Below are positions 57,331 through 64,000 of a stretch of DNA of 64,000 bases, piece after piece; positions within the stretch are counted from its first letter, which is position 1; each line of letters starts with the position of its first letter. The DNA is taken from assembly GCA_022824465.1 (NCBI GenBank), contig JAJDZV010000008.1, forward strand, positions 62,001 through 126,000, given 5' to 3'. A model generated the notes under the pieces. That model was not told where the DNA came from. It made no database searches and was given only the letters and a program-made list of their open reading frames with translations. This stretch comes from Anaerolineae bacterium (GTDB taxonomy: Bacteria > Chloroflexota > Anaerolineae > Aggregatilineales > Phototrophicaceae). The translations under genes and the position numbers were made by a program.

Positions 57331-57629
57331 GCGACCATTTAGTCGCCCATTCACCGCCGATTTCTGTTAGCCTGGTCCCTATGCGCTCACATTCGCCGCG
57401 ACAAGCAGCTAGCCGAAACTATGCCGATTCTAACCCGCAATCCAACCAAAATCGCCCGTTTCGACGCCTCGCCAGCCTTGGAGCTCCGCCCTATCAAGAC
57501 TGTATCGATAGAGTCGGGCAGATCTGCCGCCATCCGCTCTGTCCAGACGCCAACTTTTCCATACTCTATCCGTCCTTTTCCACTCTCTGTCCATCTTTTT
57601 CGATACTCTGTCCAGCCTATACTTTAACG
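57331..57629. repeat. Dispersed intergenic element, copy 2
   Basis: Same architecture as 4720-4994: inverted repeat GCGAC-CATTTA-GTCGC (57331-57346), ACTGTATCGATA (57499-57510), T-rich tandem units (about 57554-57613) and CTTTAACG (57622-57629). The intervals between landmarks are 168 and 123 bases, against 155 and 112 in copy 1. The ends are diverged, but landmark order and orientation agree. Confidence 0.7.
57554..57613. repeat. Tandem ~21-bp units with phased T-tracts (copy 2)
   Basis: Three units of the form TTTTCCATACTCTATCCGTC, TTTTCCACTCTCTGTCCATC and TTTTTCGATACTCTGTCC repeat at about 21 bases. The T-tracts again lie about two helical turns apart, as in copy 1, although the unit sequence differs. 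Confidence 0.65.
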
Positions 57630-57891
57630 CGATCGCAGACCGAAATGCGCCTCCCCGCCCGGCTTGACCCCAGATTCTCCACGGATGTCGCGCGAATGGG
57701 CGCCGCCGAGTTTCGTCTCCTTATTCGGCACAGGCGAACCGCTAGAACGCGCGCGCTCACAAATGCTCAATTTGCATGTGGGCGCGTTATAGGCTCGCCC
57801 CCTCCATGAATGCCCAATGTTTGTACGGGCGCGCCGGAGGATCGTTCCGGCCGGCAAGGTGTCCAATCGGGTTTAACGCAAGGAGTCTTCC

Positions 57892-57960
57892 ATGCTCAAT
57901 CATACAAGCGACCGCGCCGGCGAAAGATCTCTCGCGCTCACGGCGGCAAAGCGCTCATGA
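57892..57960 (+). CDS. Possible 22-residue small ORF upstream of rpmF
   Basis: ATG at 57892 follows AAGGAG by six bases and runs 22 codons (starts MLNHTSDRAG, ends AAKRS). It ends 38 bases before the rpmF -35 box. The good ribosome site is the only support; it could be chance. No family recognised. Confidence 0.3.
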   Translation: MLNHTSDRAGERSLALTAAKRS

Positions 57961-57997
57961 GCCAAGCCCGCCGACAATGCCGCGCCCACAGCGCCGC

Positions 57998-58027
57998 TTG
58001 ACAGCTTCGTCGCCCGACCGGTATAAT
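57998..58027 (+). promoter_or_regulatory. Sigma-70 promoter of rpmF
   Basis: TTGACA at 57998-58003, an 18-base spacer and TATAAT at 58022-58027: both hexamers are perfect consensus. The leader to the rpmF ATG (58074) is about 40 bases and includes AGGAGT. Confidence 0.85.
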
Positions 58028-58073
58028 GCGCCGATTGTGCCCGCAATTCAGCAGGAGTGACAGGAGTAAGCCG

Positions 58074-58259
58074 ATGGGCCCCCTGCCAAAACGGAAAGTA
58101 TCCAAGTCCAGGCGGAATCGCCGGCGCGCCCACGACGCCTTGACCCTTAACCACTTGGTCGAATGCGAGAGCTGCGGCGAATACCATGTGGCGCACCGCG
58201 TTTGCCCCAAGTGCGGGTCATATCGCGGCGAGCAGGTCGTTGAGGTCAACGAGGATTAG
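58074..58259 (+). CDS. rpmF: Ribosomal protein L32 (zinc form)
   Basis: 61 residues. MGPLPKRKVSKSRRNRRRAH is the normal L32 start, followed by the zinc ribbon with CESC (31-34) and CPKC (44-47), the C+ paralogue type. A longer frame from 58026 is ignored. Strong promoter upstream and intrinsic terminator downstream make it a single-gene unit. The usual upstream DUF177 gene is not present; fabD follows, as in many genomes where rpmF leads the fatty-acid cluster. Confidence 0.95.
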   Translation: MGPLPKRKVSKSRRNRRRAHDALTLNHLVECESCGEYHVAHRVCPKCGSYRGEQVVEVNED

Positions 58260-58283
58260 CCTGATGCAAGTCGTAGCTCAAGA

Positions 58284-58311
58284 ACCGTGCCCGACCCGCA
58301 CGGTTTTTTTG
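58284..58311 (+). terminator. Intrinsic terminator after rpmF
   Basis: AACCGTGC-CCGACCC-GCACGGTT followed by five more Ts (seven-T run in all) gives an eight-base stem with a seven-base loop, 25 bases after the rpmF stop. Confidence 0.88.
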
Positions 58312-58352
58312 CGCGCGCGCATGGCGTCGGCGTTCAGGCGCGGGTAGTCAGC

Positions 58353-59303
58353 ATGATCGACTGGCAGACGACCGCCGCCATCTTTCCGGGCCAGGGCTCG
58401 CAATTGGTCGGCATGGGCGCCGACTTCGCCCGACGCTACCCGTTGGCGCGCGCGACCTTTGCCGAGGCCGACGATATTCTCGGCTTCAAGCTGTCCGAAA
58501 TATGCTGGCGCGGTCCTGCTGACGAGCTGAACCAAACCATAAACACGCAACCGGCGCTTTACGTTTGCAGCGTCGCTATCTGGCGCGTCCTGCGCGACCT
58601 GCTGCCGGCGGCGCAGCCCGGCTGGATGGCTGGGCACAGCCTCGGCGAGTACAGCGCGCTGACTGCGGCGGATGCGCTGGACTACCCGGCGGGCGTCAAG
58701 CTGGTCACTGCCCGCGGACGCTTTATGCATCAGGCTGGCGCCGAGAACCCCGGCGCGATGGCGGCGGTGCTCGCGCTGGATGCGGCGCAAGTGGCGGCGC
58801 TCTGTGAGGAAGTCACGCGGCAGACGGGCGAGGCGGTCGTGCTCGCCAATGACAATTGCCCGGGCCAATCGGTGGTCTCCGGTGAAGTCATGGCGGTCGA
58901 TCGTCTGATCGAGCTCGCGCAAGCGGCTGGCGCGCGCCGGGCGGTCAAGCTGTCGGTCAGCGTCGCCGCCCACTCGCCGCTGATGGCTTCCGCGCTTGAG
59001 GGCTTCCTGCAAGTCGTTCGCGAGACGGCTTTCTCGACGCCGACGATTCCCATATACGGCAATGTCAAGGCGGCGCCGCTGCCGGACGCGTTCGCCATCC
59101 GCAGCGAACTTGACCGGCAGTTGACCCAATCGGTTCGCTGGACGGACTCGATGCGCGCCATCATCAACGCAGGCGCGCAGACCTTTGTCGAGGTCGGCGC
59201 TGGTAAGGTCTTGACTGGATTGCTCCGCCGCATCGACCGCTCGAAAAGGCGCGTCAACCTGGACTCCGCCGAAGCGCTGGAAAAGTTCCTCGCGGCACAA
59301 TAA
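58353..59303 (+). CDS. fabD: Malonyl-CoA:ACP transacylase
   Basis: 316 residues from ATG at 58353; a frame extension to 58287 runs into the terminator and is rejected. IFPGQGSQLVGMG opens the protein and the catalytic serine is in GHSLGEYSALTAAD (Ser in GHSLG, near 92), with the partner His in AAHSPLM near 205. It loads malonate on ACP for fatty-acid synthesis. Followed after 30 bases by an enoyl-CoA hydratase-like gene. Confidence 0.95.
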   Translation: MIDWQTTAAIFPGQGSQLVGMGADFARRYPLARATFAEADDILGFKLSEICWRGPADELNQTINTQPALYVCSVAIWRVLRDLLPAAQPGWMAGHSLGEYSALTAADALDYPAGVKLVTARGRFMHQAGAENPGAMAAVLALDAAQVAALCEEVTRQTGEAVVLANDNCPGQSVVSGEVMAVDRLIELAQAAGARRAVKLSVSVAAHSPLMASALEGFLQVVRETAFSTPTIPIYGNVKAAPLPDAFAIRSELDRQLTQSVRWTDSMRAIINAGAQTFVEVGAGKVLTGLLRRIDRSKRRVNLDSAEALEKFLAAQ

Positions 59304-59333
59304 CCTTGACCGCCGGCGAAGGGAAACGTTGAA

Positions 59334-60122
59334 ATGGCTGAACCAATTGTCTCTCGCCGCGACGGCGCGGTCTTTGAGGTAATTCTCAACCGTCCGCAAG
59401 AACGCAACGCCATCAACGACGAGATGATGGAGGCGCTGGCAGCCGCCTTTGACGAAGTCGAGAAGCTGTTCGCCGACGGATTGCGCGTGGTTATCATTCG
59501 GGCGCGCGGGCGCGTCTTTTCCGCGGGTATCGATCTCGAGCAGTTCCACCAGCCGGACCGCGGGCTGCACGACAACCTCTTCCCCTTCACAGCGCGCTAC
59601 CAGGCGATTTTGAACAAGATCGAACGCTGCTCGCTGCCGGTCATCTGCCTTATACAGGGCTATTGTCTGGGCTTGGCGCTGGAATTGGCGCTCGCCTGCG
59701 ATTTTCGCATCGCCGCGGAACGCGCCCGGCTGGGTTTGCCCGAGTCGCGCCTGGGCATCATCCCCGATGTCGGCGGCACGGCGCGCCTGGTAAAGCTGGT
59801 CGGACCGGCGCGCGCCAAGGACCTGGTCATGACGGGCCGGAATATCGAGCTTTCGCAGGCGCTGGCCTGGGGGCTGGTCGATGCGGTTTATCCCAGAGCC
59901 GAGTTGGAGGCGGGCCTCGCTGACTATGTCAAAGGGCTGACGGCTGCGGCGCCGCTCGCGGTGAGTTACGCCAAGCGCGTCATCAACGACATCGTTGATA
60001 ATCAGCGCGGCTTGAACCTTGAAGCCTGGGCGCAGGCGCAGCTCTTCCGCAGCGCCGACTTCCGCAAGGCGGTGCAAGCCATGCTTGACAAGAGCTACCC
60101 AATCGACTGGGAAGGCAAGTGA
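59334..60122 (+). CDS. Enoyl-CoA hydratase/isomerase (crotonase) family
   Basis: 262 residues. NRPQERNAIND near the N-terminus and FSAGIDLEQF (oxyanion hole) are followed by the two acid residues: Glu in LALELALACDFR and Glu in LPESRLGIIPDVGG. The first GGG of the usual GGGxE loop is replaced by LGLALE, so the substrate may differ from straight-chain enoyl-CoA. Placement after fabD suggests fatty-acid metabolism. Convergent with murQ, five bases apart. Confidence 0.85.
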   Translation: MAEPIVSRRDGAVFEVILNRPQERNAINDEMMEALAAAFDEVEKLFADGLRVVIIRARGRVFSAGIDLEQFHQPDRGLHDNLFPFTARYQAILNKIERCSLPVICLIQGYCLGLALELALACDFRIAAERARLGLPESRLGIIPDVGGTARLVKLVGPARAKDLVMTGRNIELSQALAWGLVDAVYPRAELEAGLADYVKGLTAAAPLAVSYAKRVINDIVDNQRGLNLEAWAQAQLFRSADFRKAVQAMLDKSYPIDWEGK

Positions 60123-60127
60123 GGCGC

Positions 60128-61018
60128 TCAATCGACATCGCCGATGACAGCCCGCAGGCGGCCGCCGGCGGCGCTCAGCATTTGGCGCGCACGGTCTGCG
60201 GCGACGGCCTTCCGCTGCATGACGACCGCCGTCTTGACTTCGTTGTCGGCGGCATTGAGCAGCTGCGTCGCGCGCGTTTCGTCGACAGCCGCCAGCCGCT
60301 GCACCAGGCCAATCGCGCGGCGCATGAGCTTGTCGTTGGTGACCTTTACATCAACCATCAGGTTGCCGTAGACCTTTCCCAAGCGAATCATGGTCGCGGC
60401 GCTCATCATATTGAGGATCATTTTCTGGGCACTGCCGGCTTTCATGCGGGTCGAGCCGCTGATGACCTCCGGTCCCAGGTCGACGCTGATGGCAATATCA
60501 GCCAGCCTGGCGATCGGCGGATCGGGATTGCAGGCGACGGCGATGGTTCCAGCGCCCAGCGTTCGCGCGTATTTCAGCGCGCCGATGACATAAGGCGTGG
60601 TTCCGCTGGCGGCGATGCCACAGACGACGTCTACGGCGCGCAAACCACGCGCCTCCAGGTCATGCTCAGCTTGCGCCGGATCGTCTTCGGCGCCTTCCAC
60701 CGATCGCGTTAAGGCCTGCTCGCCACCGGCGATCAAGCCCTGAATCAAGTCGGGCGGCGCGCTGAAGGTTGGCACGCATTCGACCGCATCCAGGATGCCA
60801 AGCCGCCCGCTGGTGCCAGCGCCGATGTAGTAGAGCCGCCCGCCACTGGACAGCGTCGCGGCGATGAGGTCAACGGCTCGCGCGATATGCGGTAAAGCTT
60901 CGCGCACCGCCGGCGCAACTTTGGCGTCTTCAGCGTTGATGATGTCGAGGATTTCGCTGGTGGACAGCTTGTCTATATGCCGGCTGGCGGGATTGTCGGC
61001 TTCGGTTTTGAGGGTCAT
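60128..61018 (-). CDS. murQ: N-acetylmuramic acid 6-phosphate etherase
   Basis: 296 residues from ATG at 61018, overlapping the previous stop by four bases; the frame extends to 61039 without better support. MurQ cleaves the lactyl ether of MurNAc-6-P, giving GlcNAc-6-P and lactate in murein recycling. SIS-type sugar phosphate fold: YYIGAGTSGRLGILDAVE, CNPDPPIARLADI and GSTRMKAGSAQKMILNM are signature blocks. Last gene of the four-gene run from the right edge. Confidence 0.95.
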   Translation of the reverse strand: MTLKTEADNPASRHIDKLSTSEILDIINAEDAKVAPAVREALPHIARAVDLIAATLSSGGRLYYIGAGTSGRLGILDAVECVPTFSAPPDLIQGLIAGGEQALTRSVEGAEDDPAQAEHDLEARGLRAVDVVCGIAASGTTPYVIGALKYARTLGAGTIAVACNPDPPIARLADIAISVDLGPEVISGSTRMKAGSAQKMILNMMSAATMIRLGKVYGNLMVDVKVTNDKLMRRAIGLVQRLAAVDETRATQLLNAADNEVKTAVVMQRKAVAADRARQMLSAAGGRLRAVIGDVD

Positions 61019-61968
61019 ACGGTCTGTGCTTTGCTCCATTCCATTTGCGCCAGGAGCGCGGCGCCGATGACCGGCGGATGCTCCGCGCGCGGGCGCTGGC
61101 TCAGGCGGAGGCGGCGCGCAAGGGACAGCGAGAGCGGGTTGTCGTTTTCAAGCAGGCCGCCGGCGAAGGCGATGGGGGCGCGCTGCCAGTTGAGCCGCGA
61201 GCGCGCCAAGTCGACTTGCCGGGCGAGAGTCCGTGCGGCCGCATCCACGATGCTTTTGGCCCAGCGTCGATCATCATCAAGCGCTTCGTCAGCGTTCGAC
61301 GCCAGGCGGAGGACAATCTCGGCGAGGCCGGCTATGCGCGGGGCTGCGGGTTCATCGGAGCGATAGAGCCAGGCGATGAGGTCGCGCGGCATTTGTAAGC
61401 CCAGCGCGTCCAGGCAAATACGGGAGGGCAGGTCATCCGCGCTGGAAGCGCCTTCATCGTATTTGGCGATGACGCGGCGCAGAAGCTGCAAGCCGAGCCA
61501 ATGACCGCTGCCTTCGTCGCCCAGCAGGTAGCCCCAGCCGCCGACTTGCAGGCGCCGACCATCGGGCGCGATGCCAAAGACGGCGGCGCCGGTGCCTGCC
61601 AACAGCAGGATGCCGGAAGGCCGAGCGTGCGCGCCGACCAGGGCAATTTCGAGGTCGGAGCTGGGGATGAGCAGGCTTGCGGGCAGGGCTGGCTTGATGG
61701 TGTGAATTAGCCAGTCGGCGCTGTGCAAGTTTGAAGCGCCCGCGATGCCGATGGCGACGGCGGCGATGTCATCCGGCTGAAGTTGTGCCTGCGCCAATGC
61801 TTCGGCGATGGCCTGGCGAATGACAGCAGCGGCTTCGGCGCGCCCGATAACGCCGGGGTTTGCAGGTCCGCGTCTGATCGCGCAGAGGGGCTTTAGGTCG
61901 CGCCCGGCGATGGCGATGCGGAGATAGCTGCCGCCGCCGTCTATGCCCATGAATAGTGGGCGGCTCAT
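61015..61968 (-). CDS. BadF/BadG/NagK-like sugar kinase (probable N-acetylglucosamine/muramate kinase)
   Basis: 317 residues from ATG at 61968, which overlaps the upstream stop by four bases. GIDGGGSYLRIAI is the phosphate-1 motif; LLAGTGAAVFGIA and GGWGYLLGDEGSGHWLG are shared with eukaryotic GlcNAc kinase and bacterial MurK. Next to murQ, it most likely phosphorylates GlcNAc or MurNAc released by murein turnover before MurQ acts. A BadF-like activator of a dehydratase is the alternative and is less likely in this context. Confidence 0.85.
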   Translation of the reverse strand: MSRPLFMGIDGGGSYLRIAIAGRDLKPLCAIRRGPANPGVIGRAEAAAVIRQAIAEALAQAQLQPDDIAAVAIGIAGASNLHSADWLIHTIKPALPASLLIPSSDLEIALVGAHARPSGILLLAGTGAAVFGIAPDGRRLQVGGWGYLLGDEGSGHWLGLQLLRRVIAKYDEGASSADDLPSRICLDALGLQMPRDLIAWLYRSDEPAAPRIAGLAEIVLRLASNADEALDDDRRWAKSIVDAAARTLARQVDLARSRLNWQRAPIAFAGGLLENDNPLSLSLARRLRLSQRPRAEHPPVIGAALLAQMEWSKAQTV

Positions 61969-63164
61969 CGGGCGTCGACCGCCTGGACGATGATGTCGTG
62001 AAAGGCGCGGCGAAAGGCATGAATGCCGTCGGGATCGCGACCGTGAAAGACGCGGTTGGTCAAGAGGGCGCAAACGAGCTGGCGATGGGGATCGATCCAG
62101 AGCGATGTGCCGGTGAAGCCGGTGTGGCCGTAGGAATCGGGACTGTAGAGATCGCCGGCCGAGGAATCGGCGGTGGCCTTCAGCATCCAGCCCAGCCCCA
62201 GGCGGTATTGACCGCTGGCGTGCTGGCGGGTGGCGGAGGCGCGCAACTCGGGAGAGATTTGCAGGCGCGAGTCGCGCGAGAGCCAGGCTTGCCCGAAGCG
62301 GGCGACATCGGCAGCGGTGGCGAATAGACCGGCGTGACCGGCGATGCCGCCGACGCCGCAGGCATTCTCGTCGTGGACTTCACCCCAGGCGCGGCGGTAG
62401 CGCCAATGGTCATCGAGTTCAGTCGGTACGATGTTTGTTCGCGGAATGCCATTGACTTCCGGGCTGTACGTAAAGGAAGACAAGCTCAAGGGTTGCAGGA
62501 CAAGCTCCCGTACGGCTTGATCAAGGCGACAAGCCTGCAAACGGGCGACGGCTTCGCCCAGAAGCATGATGCCGATATCGGTGTAGCGCACGGTGTCGCC
62601 GATGGGGCCGGCGAAGGGAAATCCGACCATCGCGCTCAAGCCCTTGCGCCATCGTTCAGTCGCATAGGTCTGGTCTGGGGCGGGCGGGGGCGGCGGATGG
62701 TCAGCAGCCAGCAGATAGACGGAGCGCCAGGGCGGCAAGCCGGAGCTATGCGTGAGCAGATGCTTGCATGTGACGTGAGCTGGGTTGACGCTGGCGCCGC
62801 GGTAGGCTTCATCGGGCGGGAAGAAGTCGCGCGTATGCGGATCTTGTCCGCCGCCAATCGGTCGCGGATTGATTTTGGCGAACTCGGGCACGATATCGGC
62901 AAGGGGCGTGTCGAGCGAGACTTTCCCAGCGTCGACCAGGACAAGAAAGCTGGTCTCGGTGATGAGCTTGGAGACGGAGGCGAGATCGAAAAGCGATTGG
63001 GTGGATATTTGGTGTTGGCGCGTATCGGGATCGATGAAGCCGCGTGCGAGATGCAGGATCGGGTCGCCTTGGTGGATGACACAGGCGCTTATCGCAGGAA
63101 AGGTCCGCGGGAGGTGGCGCTCGATAAGCCGGTTGAGGGCGGGCTGGGCGAAATCGGCAGTCAT
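61965..63164 (-). CDS. Serine hydrolase of the class C beta-lactamase/PBP4B fold
   Basis: 399 residues. LASVSKLITET carries the SxxK Ser-Lys pair near residue 65; the second motif is VRYTDIG (YxD in place of YxN) near 195; the third is GHTGFTG near 345 in place of KTG. No clear signal peptide is visible at the N-terminus, so it may act in the cytoplasm or use an unusual route. In a murein-recycling operon it could be an amidase/esterase, a muropeptide hydrolase or a beta-lactamase-like protein; substrate not known. Confidence 0.85.
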   Translation of the reverse strand: MTADFAQPALNRLIERHLPRTFPAISACVIHQGDPILHLARGFIDPDTRQHQISTQSLFDLASVSKLITETSFLVLVDAGKVSLDTPLADIVPEFAKINPRPIGGGQDPHTRDFFPPDEAYRGASVNPAHVTCKHLLTHSSGLPPWRSVYLLAADHPPPPPAPDQTYATERWRKGLSAMVGFPFAGPIGDTVRYTDIGIMLLGEAVARLQACRLDQAVRELVLQPLSLSSFTYSPEVNGIPRTNIVPTELDDHWRYRRAWGEVHDENACGVGGIAGHAGLFATAADVARFGQAWLSRDSRLQISPELRASATRQHASGQYRLGLGWMLKATADSSAGDLYSPDSYGHTGFTGTSLWIDPHRQLVCALLTNRVFHGRDPDGIHAFRRAFHDIIVQAVDAR

Positions 63165-64000
63165 TGCAGGGGGACCGTAAGCTCACCGCTGGGAACGAAT
63201 TCGCCGCAAATGGCTTCAACGGCGGCGATCAGCGACGGGCGGCTATCGCCGTTTGTGCTGATGATGGTATCGGCATCGGGGAGAAGAGCGGCGTCGTAAG
63301 GGTTGCGCGCGCATATCAGGATGACGGTGTTGGCGCCTTCGATAATTTCTCGCGCGAGTTGCAGTTGAGCCTGGTGCAGGTGGGCGTTTCGCGTGAGCAA
63401 TATCACGGCTTCATAGCGGCGCAGGTCTTGGCGCAGGATGGCAGTGCTGGGCTTGCGGGCCTCTAGCTTTCGGCAGACGGCAGCGGGATAGCGGGACTGT
63501 AGATGCTGCGAAAAGTGGCTGGATGACGGCTGGTCGACGGCATCAGACACGCGATCGGCGGAGAATTCCAGCGCCAGGACGCGGTCAGTAGTCGAATCCG
63601 GTGGCAAATGCGGACCGGACTTGACGAGGACTGTGCCCTTGCGCGCCGCGTTTAGGGCGAGCGATTGATGGGCGTGGCAGCCGACGAGCGCCAGAGGCGG
63701 CGCCTCCGAAAGGGCGGCCCTTGCTTTGAGCGCCTGGATGTTTGCAAAGGCGGCGTCAATGCGCGACGGGGGAATCCGCCCGGACCGCGCGGCTGAGACA
63801 ACAGCGGCGTAGGCGGCTTCCTGGCGGCGGCGCGAGTGGGAGTACATTGGCATATCGACGCCGGCTGCAACCGCCAGAACGGCGGCTTCCCCGGCGCCGA
63901 AGCCATCGGTGATCGCGTTCATCTCCATGCAGTCGGTGCAGACCGCGCCCGTGTAGCCGAGCTCGGAGCGGAGCAAGCCGTCAACGATGCGTGGAGAGAG
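63161..64000 (-). CDS. Glycoside hydrolase family 3 beta-N-acetylhexosaminidase (NagZ-like), N-terminus cut by window edge
   Basis: 279 codons of the C-terminal part are present and the frame is open at the right edge. The nucleophile region is GAVCTDCMEMNAI (TD-x-M-x-M, with the Asp) right after LRSELGYTG. A second ~170-residue domain follows, as in two-domain GH3 exo-hexosaminidases. NagZ-type enzymes remove GlcNAc from muropeptides; the downstream kinase and MurQ fit this. The N-terminal (beta/alpha)8 barrel is outside the window. Overlaps the serine hydrolase by four bases. Confidence 0.85.
   Translation of the reverse strand, partial: LSPRIVDGLLRSELGYTGAVCTDCMEMNAITDGFGAGEAAVLAVAAGVDMPMYSHSRRRQEAAYAAVVSAARSGRIPPSRIDAAFANIQALKARAALSEAPPLALVGCHAHQSLALNAARKGTVLVKSGPHLPPDSTTDRVLALEFSADRVSDAVDQPSSSHFSQHLQSRYPAAVCRKLEARKPSTAILRQDLRRYEAVILLTRNAHLHQAQLQLAREIIEGANTVILICARNPYDAALLPDADTIISTNGDSRPSLIAAVEAICGEFVPSGELTVPLQ

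Larger units (their letters stand above)
57209..58073. other. Long intergenic region between the fructosamine-kinase gene and rpmF
   Basis: 865 bases. It holds copy 2 of the dispersed element (57331-57629), a possible 22-codon ORF with a strong ribosome site (57892-57960) and the rpmF promoter (57998-58027). I see no other gene; larger open frames here (for example 57381-57809 plus) do not keep the same frame through the repeated parts shared with copy 1. Confidence 0.6.

Noticed and set aside
1..64000. tRNA, rRNA or other structured RNA genes
   Set aside because: I looked through the intergenic regions longer than about 80 bases and found no cloverleaf with CCA-like ends or rRNA-like sequence; a tRNAscan-SE and Infernal run would be decisive.

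Overview
The window looks like a piece of a Chloroflexota chromosome, probably Anaerolineae-like. This is an inference from three things. Lipoproteins and thiol oxidoreductases carry Thr/Pro/Ser-rich tracts. Lysine is made by the LysW carrier-protein (alpha-aminoadipate) pathway. The mix of Lon, a 61-residue zinc-type L32, a UbiA enzyme and oligopeptide/hydantoinase genes fits that phylum. There is no rRNA, tRNA, CRISPR array, transposase or integrase. Most of the DNA is tightly packed, and many genes overlap by 4 bases (ATGA/GTGA).

Layout. 1-9.4 kb: the 5' three quarters of aconitase (cut by the left edge), a membrane-anchored DsbA-like protein, HinT, FabG, a beta-propeller lipoprotein and Lon. 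9.5-12.7 kb: an Ig-like anchored protein and two family 2 glycosyltransferases. 12.7-20.5 kb: HPF, ComF, PgeF-YggS-YggT, a zinc-ribbon coiled-coil protein, a polytopic membrane protein, a PspA-like protein and DUF2085. 20.5-26 kb: a redox pair (TlpA-like, then a CcdA-TlpA fusion), a CCA-adding/poly(A) polymerase-type enzyme, a small membrane protein and a UbiA prenyltransferase. 26-31.7 kb: an M1-like metallopeptidase lipoprotein, a VOC protein, PEP carboxylase and FtcD. 31.7-41 kb: a complete peptide-type ABC importer followed by HyuA/HyuB. 41-42.5 kb: YifB. 42.7-46.6 kb: a 1313-residue NACHT-type NTPase with lower G+C than its neighbours. 46.6-56.1 kb: the lysine genes lysU, lysT (after an MFS gene on the other strand) and hcs-K-J-Z-Y-X-W. 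56.3-60.1 kb: a fructosamine-kinase-like gene, rpmF, fabD and an enoyl-CoA hydratase. 60.1-64 kb: a murein-recycling operon (NagZ-like, serine hydrolase, GlcNAc-kinase-like, MurQ) cut by the right edge.

Three things stand out. (1) The leader of the lysW operon encodes a 14-codon peptide with the codons Lys-Lys-Val-Lys-Lys. It is followed by a segment that can pair with the ascending arm of an intrinsic terminator placed just before lysW, the full layout of ribosome-mediated attenuation by lysine supply. (2) The NACHT-HEAT-transmembrane gene is a solitary candidate immune or signalling ATPase. (3) Two large intergenic regions 52 kb apart share a diverged ~275-300 bp element: a GCGAC/GTCGC palindrome, a conserved ACTGTATCGATA box and an array of 21-bp units with phased T-tracts. 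Many promoters also seem to be of the extended -10 (TGnTAnnAT) type.
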